A DNA stretch of 64,000 bases from Salinicola rhizosphaerae (GTDB taxonomy: Bacteria > Pseudomonadota > Gammaproteobacteria > Pseudomonadales > Halomonadaceae), in contig NZ_BMZI01000001.1 in assembly GCF_014652715.1 (NCBI RefSeq), positions 439,918 to 503,917 of the forward strand, in the 5' to 3' direction. The notes beneath the pieces were generated by a model. That model was not told the DNA's origin. It did no database searches and saw nothing but the letters and a program-made list of their open reading frames with translations. A program made the position numbers and the translations under genes. This document shows positions 9,462-19,361 of this stretch, one piece after another (within the stretch, counting starts at the first letter, position 1; the number at the start of each line of letters is the position of its first letter).

Positions 9462-10268
9462 TCAGCCGCAGTGGCTGCCCAAGCCAAACAGCCGCTGCGC
9501 ATTACGCCGGGCGAGCTCGGCCACGCGGCCGGGCGCCTGTCGACGCAGATGGGCAACATGGTCCAGCGTTTCGATCAGCCGCGCGGGCTCATTGCGCTGG
9601 CCTTGATAGCCGGACAGCGGCATATCGGGGCTGTCGGTCTCCAGTACGAACGCTTCGTCTGGCAATGACCGGACCACTCGGTGCAGCCGCTGCGCACGGG
9701 AGTATGTGAGCGCGCCCCCCAGGCCTAGCGTGTAGCCGAGATCGACGAAGCGCCTGGCCTGCTGCTCGCTTCCGCCGAAGGCATGGATCAATCCGCGAGC
9801 CGGCAGGTCGAGCTGCCGCAGGCGTTTGGCGACCTGGTCATCGGCATGGACGCAGTGGATGACCACCGGCAGACGGGCCCGTCTGGCTAGCTGCAACTGG
9901 GCTTCGAACAGCGCCCACTGGCGTGTCAGCGTCTGCTCGAAGCGAGCATCGATGCCGCACTCACCGATGCCGACGAGACCGGGCACCGTCTGGAGTTCGT
10001 GCTCCAGCGCCTGGATATCGTCGTCACCGTGAGCGTCGATGAAATAAGGATGCAGGCCGAGCGACACGACGACATCGGCGCGCCCCGCAAGGGCCTTGAC
10101 GCCGGCCCAGCGGGCGCGCGTCGTGCCCGGCACCATGAAACGCGAGACACCGGCGGCGCGCGCCCGAGCGAAGACCGCGTCCCGGTCGGCGTCGAAGACG
10201 TCGAAATCCAGATGGCAGTGGGCATCGAACAGCGCCGGAGCCCCTCCCGAGGCAGTGGACGCGGACAT
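9462..10268 (-). CDS. TatD-family metal-dependent hydrolase, YjjV-like
   Basis: A TIM-barrel hydrolase of the TatD family (3'-5' exonuclease/DNase activity shown for several members). Metal ligands are visible: DAHCHLDF at the N-terminus, GLHPYF, GECGID (Glu), PVVIHCVHA, HAFGGS and LETDSPDMPL. The last motif, followed by GYQGQRNEP, closely follows E. coli YjjV rather than TatD or YcfH. Length 268 is normal. It is 44 bases from ygfZ (convergent) and 17 bases downstream of mscL, so it is probably cotranscribed with mscL. Confidence 0.9.
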   Translation of the reverse strand: MSASTASGGAPALFDAHCHLDFDVFDADRDAVFARARAAGVSRFMVPGTTRARWAGVKALAGRADVVVSLGLHPYFIDAHGDDDIQALEHELQTVPGLVGIGECGIDARFEQTLTRQWALFEAQLQLARRARLPVVIHCVHADDQVAKRLRQLDLPARGLIHAFGGSEQQARRFVDLGYTLGLGGALTYSRAQRLHRVVRSLPDEAFVLETDSPDMPLSGYQGQRNEPARLIETLDHVAHLRRQAPGRVAELARRNAQRLFGLGSHCG

Positions 10269-10285
10269 ATAGCAACGCTATCCGT

Positions 10286-10771
10286 TCAAGCGGATGCCGG
10301 CTCTTCCCCTGGCGGGAGATCCGCCGTGCAGTGGCCACACTTGGTCGCCTTGATGGGAATGGTCATGAAGCAGTGAGGGCACGCCTTGTCGGTGGGTGCC
10401 TTGGGCGCGACGGCTTCCTCGCGCTTCATGCGGTTGATGCTGCGAACCAACAGGAATACGACAAAGGCAACGATGATGAAGCTGATCACCGCGTTCAGGA
10501 ACAGCCCGTAGTCCAGCGTGACCGCACCGGCCTGCTGCGCCGCCGTCAGCGAAGCGTAGGGCCCGGGCTCCCCGCCCTCCTTCAGCACGACGAAGAAGTT
10601 GGAAAAATCGACTCCGCCGATCAGCAGGCCGAGGATCGGGTTCATGATGTTCTTGACCAGACTCTGCACGATCAGCGTGAAGGCACCGCCGATGATGATA
10701 CCGACCGCCATATCGACCACGTTGCCCTTGACGGCAAATTCGCGGAACTCCTTCAGAAATTTAGAAGCCAT
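10286..10771 (-). CDS. mscL: Large-conductance mechanosensitive channel with C-terminal zinc ribbon
   Basis: Inner-membrane emergency valve that opens under hypo-osmotic shock. Residues 1-118 are standard MscL: amphipathic N-terminus, pore helix TM1 with the glycine-rich [17 protein letters not shown], periplasmic loop, TM2 (about 88-110), and a basic stretch [11 protein letters not shown]. From about 125 the protein departs from the E. coli form (136 residues): CPHC at 131-134 and CGHC at 145-148 form a predicted treble-clef/zinc-ribbon pair, followed by an acidic-proline tail. This cytoplasmic region replaces the usual C-terminal helical bundle. AAGGAG lies upstream of the ATG. Confidence 0.95.
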   Translation of the reverse strand: MASKFLKEFREFAVKGNVVDMAVGIIIGGAFTLIVQSLVKNIMNPILGLLIGGVDFSNFFVVLKEGGEPGPYASLTAAQQAGAVTLDYGLFLNAVISFIIVAFVVFLLVRSINRMKREEAVAPKAPTDKACPHCFMTIPIKATKCGHCTADLPPGEEPASA

Positions 10772-11045
10772 TGGCGGTTTCTCCTTTTTTACATCGATCA
10801 GCTCGGATCGACCTTTTCAGTTCGACTTGTTCAGCTCGACGGGGGTTCACGGACCGGGACCGGATCGTGTTTCCGTTGCAACATTCGGTTTGATGAGACG
10901 CTGATGATGGATCGAGCCTGAGCATGGCCGGCTCCAATCCATCCTGAGTGAGCATGGTGCAAGCGGCCGAAACCGGCAAGCTGGAAAACGCCCCCTACCG
11001 CCAGCTCGCGTCGCCGGCGAGCCACCCTGATCAAACCCGATGGCC

Positions 11046-12635
11046 TCAGTGTTCACGGGTAGCGCGGAACTCGATCTCCGGCCATCGTTCCTGAGTCATC
11101 TGCAGATTGACCCGTGTCGGCGCCAGGTAGGTCAGGTAGTCGCCACCATCCAGCGCCAGGTTGGTGCTCGCCTTGCGCTTGAACTCGTCGAGCTTCTTGG
11201 CGTCCTGGCAATAGATCCAGCGTGCCGTGTTGACGTTGACCGCCTCGTAGATACAGTCGACCTTGTACTCCTCCTTGAGGCGATGGGCGACGACATCGAA
11301 CTGCAGCGTGCCCACTGCGCCAACGATCAGATCGTTGTTGTCCAGCGGCATGAACACCTGGGTCGCGCCCTCTTCCGACAGCTGCTGAAGCCCCTTCTGC
11401 AGCGCCTTCATCTTCAGCGGATCCCGCAGTCGCACACGGCGGAAAAGCTCGGGCGCGAAGTGCGGAATACCGACGAAACGCATCTCCTCACCGGCGCTGA
11501 AGGTATCGCCGATCTGGATGGTTCCGTGATTGTGCAGACCGATGATGTCGCCCGGCCAGGCTTCCTCAACGTGAGCACGGTCCGAGGCCATGAACGTCAG
11601 CGCGTCGGCAATCTTGACGTCCTTGCCGATTCGCACGTGGCGCATCTTCATGTTGCGCTCGTACTTGCCGGAACAGATGCGCAGGAATGCCACGCGGTCG
11701 CGATGCTTCGGGTCCATGTTGGCCTGGATCTTGAAAACGAAGCCGGTGAAACGGCCATCATCGGCGATCACCTCCCGCGCATCGGTCTCCCGGGGCTGGG
11801 GGGCGGGGGCGAATTCCACGAAGCCGTCGAGCATCTCCCGCACGCCGAAGTTCCCCATGGCGGTGCCGAAGTAGACCGGCGTCAGCTCGCCGCGCCGATA
11901 GGCCTCGAGATCGAATTCATGGGAGGCACCACGAACGAGCTCGATCTCCATGCGCAGCTCTTCTGCGGCGCTCTCGCCCAGTAGCGCATCGACTTCGGGA
12001 CTGTCGAGCCCCTCGATGCGCTTGTCGTCCGGAATCCGGTTCCCTTGCCCCTGCTTGTAGAGGTGAATGACGTCGTTGTAGAGGTGATAGACCCCCTTGA
12101 ACGCACGCCCCATGCCGATCGGCCAGGTCATCGGCGCACACTGGATGTTCAGCACCGTCTCGATCTCGTCCATGACCTCGATCGGGTCGCGAGTCTCGCG
12201 GTCCATCTTGTTGATGAACGTGAGAATCGGGGTCGTGCGAAGGCGGCAGACCTCCATCAGCTTGACCGTCCGGTCCTCGACGCCCTTGGCGCCGTCGATG
12301 ACCATCAGCGCGGAGTCCACCGCCGTCAGCGTGCGATAGGTATCCTCGGAAAAATCTTCGTGGCCGGGCGTATCGAGCAGGTTGACGATACGATCGTTAT
12401 AGGGGAACTGCATCACCGAGGTCGTCACGGAGATGCCGCGCTCCTGCTCCATCTTCATCCAGTCCGAAGTCGCGTGGCGCTCGGCGCGCTTGCTCTTGAC
12501 CGAGCCGGCGAGCTGGATGGCGTTGCCGAACAGCAGCATCTTCTCGGTAATGGTGGTCTTGCCGGCATCCGGGTGGCTGATGATGGCGAACGTGCGGCGC
12601 AGCGCCGCCTCCTGGGCGATCTGAGTCTCTGACAT
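11046..12635 (-). CDS. prfC: Peptide chain release factor 3
   Basis: Translational GTPase that recycles RF1/RF2 from the ribosome after peptide release. G1 motif HPDAGKTT is at residues 21-28, followed by [26 protein letters not shown] (G3) and NKMDRE (G4). The 529-residue length equals E. coli RF3, and the C-terminus RATREH matches it. The ATG at 12635 gives the family N-terminus; the ribosome site is weak, and a GTG 12 bases upstream is an alternative. It is a monocistronic-looking gene with about 270 bases to mscL, where nothing convincing was seen. Confidence 0.97.
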   Translation of the reverse strand: MSETQIAQEAALRRTFAIISHPDAGKTTITEKMLLFGNAIQLAGSVKSKRAERHATSDWMKMEQERGISVTTSVMQFPYNDRIVNLLDTPGHEDFSEDTYRTLTAVDSALMVIDGAKGVEDRTVKLMEVCRLRTTPILTFINKMDRETRDPIEVMDEIETVLNIQCAPMTWPIGMGRAFKGVYHLYNDVIHLYKQGQGNRIPDDKRIEGLDSPEVDALLGESAAEELRMEIELVRGASHEFDLEAYRRGELTPVYFGTAMGNFGVREMLDGFVEFAPAPQPRETDAREVIADDGRFTGFVFKIQANMDPKHRDRVAFLRICSGKYERNMKMRHVRIGKDVKIADALTFMASDRAHVEEAWPGDIIGLHNHGTIQIGDTFSAGEEMRFVGIPHFAPELFRRVRLRDPLKMKALQKGLQQLSEEGATQVFMPLDNNDLIVGAVGTLQFDVVAHRLKEEYKVDCIYEAVNVNTARWIYCQDAKKLDEFKRKASTNLALDGGDYLTYLAPTRVNLQMTQERWPEIEFRATREH

Positions 12636-12920
12636 CGACGGATTCACTACTTGATGGGTTGTCAGCTCGCGAAGGCGAGCGTGAACCGCGAGACGCGGCA
12701 ATGGCGGCGATTGTACGCGCTGCATTCACCGAGGTGTAGCAGTCGGCAGGCAACGCCTATCGAGTCCGGCACCACGAAGCGCCAAACAGCGCCTCTTTCG
12801 ACCCTCAGCTCGCGTTGATGTCCACGGTCATCCAGTGTCAGTGTGTCGCGACAGGCGTTCCTCACGACACTTGGTCGCACGGCGCGTCAAGAATGCACAT
12901 TCACGAGACCAGGATTAGAC

Positions 12921-13190
12921 ATGATGACAGTGACCCCGAGCGATTTGCCGGATACCGGCGAGGCCGACGTTCTCGGCTTCGACTGTGACGAGCGCCCGCT
13001 CAAGGCGGGAGACTCCATCGAGCGGGTCGATGCCCGGCAAACCGGAGAACAGAGCGGTCCGGCAACCATCCTGGGGCTGTCGGAGCGCAATACCCTCGGC
13101 GATGCCGTCCAGACGCTCGCACTGAGCGATGGCGGCGTCGCTTATGATCTCCATTGTCGGAAACTGGCGGGGCCAGCGACGAAGCACTGA
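12921..13190 (+). CDS. Hypothetical small protein
   Basis: An 89-residue acidic protein (MMTVTPSDLPDTGEADV...) with GFDCDERPLKAGDSIERVD near the start and GPATILGLSE in the middle, followed by ALSDGGVAYDLHCRKL. The pattern hints at a small beta-rich (KOW/SH3-like) fold, but I do not recognise the family. CAGGA lies 6-9 bases before the two adjacent ATGs (12921, 12924). Codon use is similar to the neighbours. It stands alone upstream of regB. A longer opposite-strand frame (12915-13340) is judged a shadow. Confidence 0.55.
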   Translation: MMTVTPSDLPDTGEADVLGFDCDERPLKAGDSIERVDARQTGEQSGPATILGLSERNTLGDAVQTLALSDGGVAYDLHCRKLAGPATKH

Positions 13191-13369
13191 GCGCAAACGC
13201 GGCACGCTCCCGCTCTCGCGATAAACGAGCCTGGGATACCTTGGCCTTGGGATAATCGCGCCCTGCGACAATTGGGCGCTGTCACGACCACACTCGAGAT
13301 CGACAATCCTCTCACGCGGCAACGTTGGCTGCGCTACCATAGCGCTATTCCTGCCGCACCGGAGAGATC

Positions 13370-14641
13370 ATGCTGCAACCGCTTCCACTCTCGACGCCGA
13401 ACCGCAATCTGGTTCGCCTGACGATCGTGCGCGGTATCACCTGGACCGGCTTTCTCGCCGCGATCATCTTCGGTATCGAGGTGCTGCAGTTCCAGCTTCA
13501 CGTGCTGCCGGTCATTTCCATCATTGTCGCGATGGGGCTTTTCAACATCGCTACCTGGTGGCGTCTCGGCCGCCCCCGCGCGGTCACGGATACGGAATAT
13601 CTGCTGCACTGGCTGATCGACATTGCCGGGCTCAGCCTGCTCTTCTACTACACGGGCGGCTCGACCAACCCGTTCATCACCTATCTGCTGGTTCCCCTGG
13701 CGATCGCCGCATCTACCCTGCCCTGGTCCTACGCGTGGATCATCGCCTTTGCTGCCACGGCCAGCTACACCTTCATGATGATCTTCTACGAGCCGGTACC
13801 GCAGCTCACCAACAGCACTATCATTCAGGGCGTCCAGCTTCATACGCTCGGCATGTGGCTGAATTTTATCCTCTCCGGTGGCTTGCTGACCTATTTCATC
13901 TTCAAGATGGCGCAGACGCTGCGCCGCCGTGACATGACCCTTTCCCGCACGCGGGAGGCGGCGCTTCGCAACGAGCAGATTCTCGCCGTGGCCACCCAGG
14001 CGGCCGGCACCGCCCACGAGCTCGGCACGCCGCTGTCGACGATGGCGGTGCTGCTCAAGGAGATGCGCAACGAAGCCCAGGATCAGCCAGCGCTCCAGGA
14101 AGATATCGATCTGCTGCGCCAGCAGGTCGATACCTGCAAACAGCGCCTGCAGGCACTGGTCGCCAGCGCTGACCGTCGCCGACTCGAGAAACCGGAGACG
14201 CTGCGCGCGATTCCCTGGCTGGAATCGCTGATCCAGCGCTGGCTGGTGCTGCGCCCCGATGTGCAGCACCGCCTGGAGATCCAGGACAAACGCGGCCAAC
14301 CCTGGATCGCCGTCGATACCACTCTTGAGCAGGCCATGATCAATCTGCTCAACAACGCCGCCGATGCCAGCCCGGAGTCGATCGTCACGCGTCTCGACTG
14401 GGACGCCGAGGAGATCGTCATCGACATTCAGGATCACGGCCCCGGCATACCGATGTCGATTGCCGATCAGCTCGGCGACACCTTTATTTCGACCAAGAGC
14501 AAAGGCATGGGAATCGGCCTCTTCCTGACCCATGCCACGGTCAATCGTTTCGGTGGCGGCGTGAGCCTTTACAATCACGAGGAAGGCGGCACCCTGACGG
14601 AAGTCAAACTGCCGCGCGTCCCGGCAGGCGAAAGCGTCTGA
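13370..14641 (+). CDS. regB: Redox-sensing sensor histidine kinase (RegB/PrrB/RoxS family)
   Basis: A 423-residue membrane kinase with six hydrophobic segments (about 20-180), the quinone-binding heptad GGSTNPF (96-102) between helices, an H-box AAGTAHELGTPLSTM with His216, a cysteine at 256 in QQVDTCKQRL corresponding to the RegB redox cysteine, an N-box NLLNNAADAS and G-boxes DHGPGIP and GMGIGLFL. In relatives this kinase senses quinone redox state and controls respiration, energy and redox genes. It lies 33 bases before its response regulator, clearly one operon. Pseudomonas calls this pair RoxSR. Confidence 0.94.
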   Translation: MLQPLPLSTPNRNLVRLTIVRGITWTGFLAAIIFGIEVLQFQLHVLPVISIIVAMGLFNIATWWRLGRPRAVTDTEYLLHWLIDIAGLSLLFYYTGGSTNPFITYLLVPLAIAASTLPWSYAWIIAFAATASYTFMMIFYEPVPQLTNSTIIQGVQLHTLGMWLNFILSGGLLTYFIFKMAQTLRRRDMTLSRTREAALRNEQILAVATQAAGTAHELGTPLSTMAVLLKEMRNEAQDQPALQEDIDLLRQQVDTCKQRLQALVASADRRRLEKPETLRAIPWLESLIQRWLVLRPDVQHRLEIQDKRGQPWIAVDTTLEQAMINLLNNAADASPESIVTRLDWDAEEIVIDIQDHGPGIPMSIADQLGDTFISTKSKGMGIGLFLTHATVNRFGGGVSLYNHEEGGTLTEVKLPRVPAGESV

Positions 14642-14674
14642 GGACGCCCCATCTACTGTACTGAGGATTCGCTG

Positions 14675-15211
14675 ATGAGTGACCAGGAGCGTTTACTGAT
14701 CGTCGACGACGACGAGCAATTCTGTTTCGTCATGGAGCGAGCCATGCGCCGTCGCGGCTATGAAGTGCTGGTCGCGCACACCCAGGAGGACGCACTGGCC
14801 ATCGCTCGAGAGACGCCGCCGGATCTCGCCACGCTCGATCTCAAGCTCGAGTCCGATTCAGGCCTCAAGGCGCTGCCGGCGCTGCTCGACATCGTGCCGG
14901 ATTGTCGCGTGGTCGTGCTCACCGGTTATTCGAGCATCGCCACTGCCGTCGAAGCCATCAAGCTCGGTGCCGTCAACTATCTGTGCAAACCCGCCGATGC
15001 CGACGAGATTCTCAGTTCTCTCGAGCGTGACAGCGGTGATGTCGATGTCGAGATCGCCGACAATCCGCCGTCGGTCAATCGCGTCACCTGGGAGCACATT
15101 CAGAAAGTGCTGCAGGAGCATGACGGCAACATCTCGGCCACTGCCCGTGCGCTGGGAATGCATCGGCGCACGCTGCAGCGCAAGCTTCAGAAACGCCCCG
15201 TCCGACGCTGA
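14675..15211 (+). CDS. regA: Redox response regulator (RegA/PrrA/RoxR family)
   Basis: A 178-residue two-domain regulator: receiver domain with acidic pocket DDD (11-13), phospho-acceptor Asp55 (TLDLKLES), Thr83 (VLTGYSS) and Lys105 (YLCKPAD), a short linker, and a C-terminal Fis-type helix-turn-helix (NISATARALGMHRRTLQRKL). The receiver-linker-Fis layout and size are characteristic of RegA/PrrA. It is expected to be phosphorylated by the adjacent RegB. GAGGATTCGCTG precedes the ATG, giving a weak ribosome site. Confidence 0.94.
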   Translation: MSDQERLLIVDDDEQFCFVMERAMRRRGYEVLVAHTQEDALAIARETPPDLATLDLKLESDSGLKALPALLDIVPDCRVVVLTGYSSIATAVEAIKLGAVNYLCKPADADEILSSLERDSGDVDVEIADNPPSVNRVTWEHIQKVLQEHDGNISATARALGMHRRTLQRKLQKRPVRR

Positions 15212-15320
15212 GGTTCCTCGCCGCGAGCGGGCCGTCTGACTCACGCAAGCCCCATACCCTTCAACGGCACCCGCCATGACACCGGTGTCAAACCGACAGA
15301 TTCCGCCAAAGGAGTTCGAT

Positions 15321-16145
15321 GTGGAGCGCCGACAGCGACTCGAACAGATGATCCAGATCGCCCGCGAGGCAGGCGACATGATCCGCCAGGCGCGAGAGGC
15401 GCAGGACTTCTCGCACCAATACAAAGGTGGCGACGAGCTCGTGACCGAAGTGGATGTGGCGGTCGACCGCCATATCGCAGCCGCGATCGATCACCACTTT
15501 CCGGGCGAAGCGAAGCTGACCGAAGAGCTGGCGCCAGACCGCAGCCAGCTCACGGAGAAGGGGCCGCTCTGGATCGTCGACCCCATCGATGGCACGGTCA
15601 ACTTCGCCTACGGCCATGCGCACGTTGCCGTATCCATCGCTTGGGCCATCGAGGGCGAAGTGCAGATCGGCATCGTCTACGCGCCGTTCCTCGACGAATT
15701 ATTCACGGCCGTTCGCGGTGAAGGTGCCGAGCTCAACGGCCAGTCGATCACCTGCAGCACTGCCGACAGCCTCGAACGCAGCCTGGTCGCGACTGGCTTT
15801 CCCTACGCCCGCGACAAGCGCGCACCGCTGATCCGACGTCTCAATCACGTCGTCCATCACTGCCGTGACATCCGCCGCAACGGCTCTGCCGCGCTGGATC
15901 TCTGTCACGTCGGCTGCGGCCGCCTGGATGCCTATTACGAAAGCGTCTCGCCATGGGATTTCGCTGCCGGCCTGCTGATTGCCCGCGAAGCCGGCGCCCG
16001 CACTGGCCATCTGTATGCCTGCCCCGACGGAATTCCCGAAGAGCTGTATGGCGAGAATCTCCTGGTCGCCGCGCCGGCTATCCATCAGGCGCTCGGCGAT
16101 GTCGTTCGAGCTGCCGATGCCGGCAAACGCCTGGAGCTCGACTGA
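15321..16145 (+). CDS. Inositol monophosphatase family phosphatase
   Basis: Mg2+-dependent sugar/inositol phosphatase fold of about 274 residues. Metal-binding motifs are visible: EE in KLTEELAPD, WIVDPIDGTVNFAYG (DPIDGT) and SPWDFAAGLLIAREAGA (WD). Relatives include SuhB and CysQ, but the motif neighbourhood fits neither exclusively, and substrate cannot be assigned. The GTG at 15321 is preferred over an upstream ATG (15276) because AAAGGAG lies 6 bases before it. It is about 110 bases after regA and may share its transcript. Confidence 0.85.
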   Translation: MERRQRLEQMIQIAREAGDMIRQAREAQDFSHQYKGGDELVTEVDVAVDRHIAAAIDHHFPGEAKLTEELAPDRSQLTEKGPLWIVDPIDGTVNFAYGHAHVAVSIAWAIEGEVQIGIVYAPFLDELFTAVRGEGAELNGQSITCSTADSLERSLVATGFPYARDKRAPLIRRLNHVVHHCRDIRRNGSAALDLCHVGCGRLDAYYESVSPWDFAAGLLIAREAGARTGHLYACPDGIPEELYGENLLVAAPAIHQALGDVVRAADAGKRLELD

Positions 16146-16325
16146 CCAGCCTCGCACGACGCAGACGCGCTGCCGGCATCGACGGCGGCTCGCGCTATAG
16201 CAGAGTGCAATGGCCGGCGTAGAGAGACTCTATTGGTCGGCCCGGGGTTTAATACGAAAGAATAACCCCAACCTGATTATCCACCGTACCGTTCAACCCA
16301 TTCGCTTCCCGAAGGAGATTCATCG

Positions 16326-16595
16326 ATGCTGACCGTCATTTTCGGCCGCCCTGGCTGCCCGTTCTGCGTCCGCGCCAAGGAGCTCTCGGAGAAACTCAAG
16401 GAGGCGCGAGACGATTTCGACTTCCGCTATATCGATATCCATGAAGAAGGCATTACCAAGGCCGACATGGAAAAAACCATTGGCAAGCCGGTCGAGACCG
16501 TACCGCAGATCTTCGTCGACCAGACTCACATCGGCGGCTTTACCGAGTTTGATCAGTACGTGCGCGATCAGGCACTGATGCCCGAGAGTGCCTGA
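16326..16595 (+). CDS. grxA: Glutaredoxin 1
   Basis: An 89-residue glutathione-dependent disulfide reductase with active site GCPFC (Cys11, Cys14) and the GrxA-specific run KPVETVPQIFVDQTHIGG, nearly the same as in E. coli GrxA. It would reduce ribonucleotide reductase and protein disulfides in the cytoplasm. GAAGGAG lies 10 bases before the ATG. The gene ends 18 bases before a strong terminator. Confidence 0.95.
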   Translation: MLTVIFGRPGCPFCVRAKELSEKLKEARDDFDFRYIDIHEEGITKADMEKTIGKPVETVPQIFVDQTHIGGFTEFDQYVRDQALMPESA

Positions 16596-16612
16596 TCTCT
16601 TTCGATGGATGG

Positions 16613-16638
16613 AAAAAGCCGGCGATCGCCGGCTTTTT
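16613..16638. terminator. Bidirectional terminator between grxA and MFS gene
   Basis: A perfect 26-bp palindrome: five A, GCCGGCGATCGCCGGC, five T. It serves grxA on the plus strand and, with T on the other side, could also stop transcription arriving from the convergent transporter gene. Confidence 0.92.
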
Positions 16639-16772
16639 CATGGATGACCATTTCTTGCATTCACCCAGTCCGGGTTCCTCGAATCCGGGGGTGTCGAACC
16701 CTGGTCATCAGTCCTCGGTGATCGATCTTCCGTCGTCATGGCCGCGCTGTTGATGATGCCGAGGGTCGAGAC

Positions 16773-18089
16773 CTAACTGACGGCACCGCTGGCATCTTCA
16801 GCCTCCCAGTCGTAATCCGTCTCCAGATTCAGTTCGAACTGTACCGGCCCATGGTGCGGATCGAGCTCGTTGATGTAATAGGTGGATTCGACCATCGGCA
16901 CCAGGGGGATATAAGGCTCCTGCTCTTCCGGCGCCTTGACCGGTGCCTGGCGCGTGAGTCGATAGGCAATGAATAGCGCCAGCGCCAGTGCCGCGCCGCC
17001 GAGAAAAAGCCATAGACCGTCCGGCCCCAGCTGCTCCATCAACAGAGAGGCGCTGAAAGGCCCGACGACCGACCCGACCCCGTAGCACATCAGAATCTTG
17101 GCGTTCGCCTGGATGGTCTCTTCCGGCTCGAGCCAGTCGTGTGTATGCGCAAGGCTGAGCGAGTAAAGCGTGTGCAGCATGGCGGTGTGGAAGCTTGCGA
17201 CGAACACCAGCATCCAGTAGCTCGAGCGCGCCGCGACAACGATCAAGGCGCCCGAGATCGTCATCACGACCGCCATGCACAGGATCACCTTGCGGCGGTC
17301 GAAACGATCCGAGACCCGGCCCAGCGTCCACTGCGCGATGAGCGCGACGAGGGTGGTGATCGACATGAACTGGGCGGTCTGCGCGGTGCTCAGGCCGATC
17401 TCCTGCCCGTAGTATGGCGTCATGGCGAAGAATGCCTGGACCATCAGCCCGGCCACGAAAGCACCGACCAGCCCGACCGGCGCGCGCGAGAACAGCGTCT
17501 TCAGCGAAACCTTGGCCGACACGTCATGGCTGCTGCGCTGCGGCCCATGGATACGATGTATCGACAGCGGCACCAGCGAGAGCGCGAACAGGATGCCGGC
17601 GATCGAGAACAGCACGAAAGTACCCGGATCGGCCATGTTCAGCATCCACTGCCCGCCCGCCAGCGACAGCGTCGAAATGATCAGATACCAGCCGAGCACA
17701 CGCCCACGGTTCTCGTTGGTCGACTCCCCGGACACCCAAGACTCCATCACCATCAGCAGCCCGGCGGTGGCGGCACCGCCGAAGAGTCGCCAGACGAGCC
17801 AGGCCCAGGGGTCGACCCAAAGACCGTGCAGGATTGCCGTGACCGCCAGCAGCGCCGCGCAGGCAGAGAAGACACGAATATGCCCCACGCTGCGGATACG
17901 CTTCTCCAGCCAGTAACTACCTGCCACGAATCCCAGCGAGAAACTCGACATCAGCAGACCGGCCATCTGCGACGGAAACGCCTCGAGCGACATGCGCACG
18001 CCAAGCAGCGTCATGATCAGCCCGTGGCCGAGGAGAAAACTGATCTCACACAGAAAAAGAATCGGCAAGGTAGCGGGCAGTGAACGCAA
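16773..18089 (-). CDS. MFS transporter (YcaD-like)
   Basis: A 438-residue major-facilitator protein with about twelve hydrophobic segments. MFS motif A-like sequence GRVSDRFDRRKVIL lies in the central loop, and GLLMVMESWVSGESTNENRGRVLGWY resembles YcaD-type transporters (shown here in parts: MESWVSGEST and RGRVLGWY). Substrate is unknown. TTG at 18089 is preferred because GGAGG lies 6 bases upstream; the frame runs on to 18200 but that part is not membrane-like. The last 60 residues form an acidic, cytoplasmic tail (ELDPHHGPVQFELNLE), unusual for the family. Confidence 0.85.
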   Translation of the reverse strand: MRSLPATLPILFLCEISFLLGHGLIMTLLGVRMSLEAFPSQMAGLLMSSFSLGFVAGSYWLEKRIRSVGHIRVFSACAALLAVTAILHGLWVDPWAWLVWRLFGGAATAGLLMVMESWVSGESTNENRGRVLGWYLIISTLSLAGGQWMLNMADPGTFVLFSIAGILFALSLVPLSIHRIHGPQRSSHDVSAKVSLKTLFSRAPVGLVGAFVAGLMVQAFFAMTPYYGQEIGLSTAQTAQFMSITTLVALIAQWTLGRVSDRFDRRKVILCMAVVMTISGALIVVAARSSYWMLVFVASFHTAMLHTLYSLSLAHTHDWLEPEETIQANAKILMCYGVGSVVGPFSASLLMEQLGPDGLWLFLGGAALALALFIAYRLTRQAPVKAPEEQEPYIPLVPMVESTYYINELDPHHGPVQFELNLETDYDWEAEDASGAVS

Positions 18090-18473
18090 ACAGGTCCTCC
18101 GGAGCGCCAAAGAGTGGATAAGCAGGTAGGCCGCGTCAGATACGGGCCAAAAGCGCGCGCAGTCTAACAAGTCACGGAGACTATTTCTGAAAAACGGCAA
18201 AAAATCGGGGAGACCGCACGGACATCAATTATTCACATCTTCTGTGGATAACGCTGTGCATTTCCGGTGATGGTCAGCAGTCGTGGCCGACATTTCCGCT
18301 ACCGGCTTTAGATTGGTCAGTTTTTCGACAACGACTTTTCTCATGCCTTACGAGGCCGTCATGCGTCGCGGCAGGTCGGTACCTCGGTATTGACAATCCT
18401 TCCGATCGCCCTCGCGCTGTGCACCTTGCGCACAATCCAGTAACATCGACTCAAGTCATTGATGGAGAATGGC

Positions 18474-19361
18474 ATGTCAGCCCTCAAAGGGGCGGTCAGC
18501 GTCCTGCTGCTGGTTGCCAATACCCTATTCTGGGGCGTCCCGTTGATCGCCCTCACCGTCATCAAGCTATTGACGCCGACTCGTCGCTGGCGCCTCCGGG
18601 TTCTCGCCGGGCTGCACGCCGTCGCGCTGGCGTGGATCCGCACCAATAATCTCTGGATCCGTCACTGGATTCGTCCACAGGTTCGCAGCGACCTGCCACC
18701 GTCGCTCTCTCCACGCCAGTGGTGGCTGGTACTGGCCAACCATCAGAGCTGGACAGACATCCTGGTCATGCTCTACGTGCTGACCGGCCGTCTGGCCATG
18801 CCGAAGTTCTTTCTCAAACGCGAGCTGATCTTCGTGCCCATCGTCGGGCTTGCCTGGTGGGCGCTGGAGTTCCCGTTCATGCGCCGCTATCGACGCGAAC
18901 AGCTTGCGCGCAATCCCGCCCTGGCAGCAAAGGACCGCCGCGCTACCGAGCGGATGTGCGCGCACGCCCGAGAGATGCCGATGACGATCTACAACTTCGT
19001 CGAGGGCACCCGCTTCAGCGAAGCCAAGCGGCAACAACAGCAGAGCCCCTATCGTCATCTGCTACGGCCCAAGGCCGGGGGCATCGCGCAGGTCATCGGT
19101 TTGCTCGGTCCGGGTCTGGACGGCATCCTCGACATCACGCTCCACTATCGTCAGGAAAAGCCGAGCTTCTGGCATTTCCTCTGCGGCAAGGAGTCGGATA
19201 TCGCCGTCATCGCCAGACCGTTCGATATCCCTGAATGGATGCTGGAGGGCCGCCATGACGAGGCTCAATACAAGGAACGTTTCTATACATGGTTGAATGG
19301 ACTATGGCAGGCAAAAGACGCCTCGCTCTCCTCTTATTGCTGGGATTCGCACTTTTCCTGA
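18474..19361 (+). CDS. Lysophospholipid acyltransferase family (YihG-like)
   Basis: A 295-residue PlsC-superfamily acyltransferase with an N-terminal membrane segment, the catalytic NHQSWTD (NHx4D) near residue 90, a second block FLKRELIFVPIVG, and FVEGTRFS (EGTR) near 185. These fit 1-acylglycerol-3-phosphate acyltransferase-like enzymes; the sequence most resembles E. coli YihG. GGAG lies 6 bases before the ATG at 18474. Its 3' end overlaps the next gene by about 70 bases in another frame. Confidence 0.86.
   Translation: MSALKGAVSVLLLVANTLFWGVPLIALTVIKLLTPTRRWRLRVLAGLHAVALAWIRTNNLWIRHWIRPQVRSDLPPSLSPRQWWLVLANHQSWTDILVMLYVLTGRLAMPKFFLKRELIFVPIVGLAWWALEFPFMRRYRREQLARNPALAAKDRRATERMCAHAREMPMTIYNFVEGTRFSEAKRQQQQSPYRHLLRPKAGGIAQVIGLLGPGLDGILDITLHYRQEKPSFWHFLCGKESDIAVIARPFDIPEWMLEGRHDEAQYKERFYTWLNGLWQAKDASLSSYCWDSHFS

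Noticed and set aside
12915..13340. 141-codon minus-strand ORF opposite the small hypothetical gene
   Set aside because: Arg/Pro-rich and without a ribosome site; the plus-strand frame has a better start and composition.
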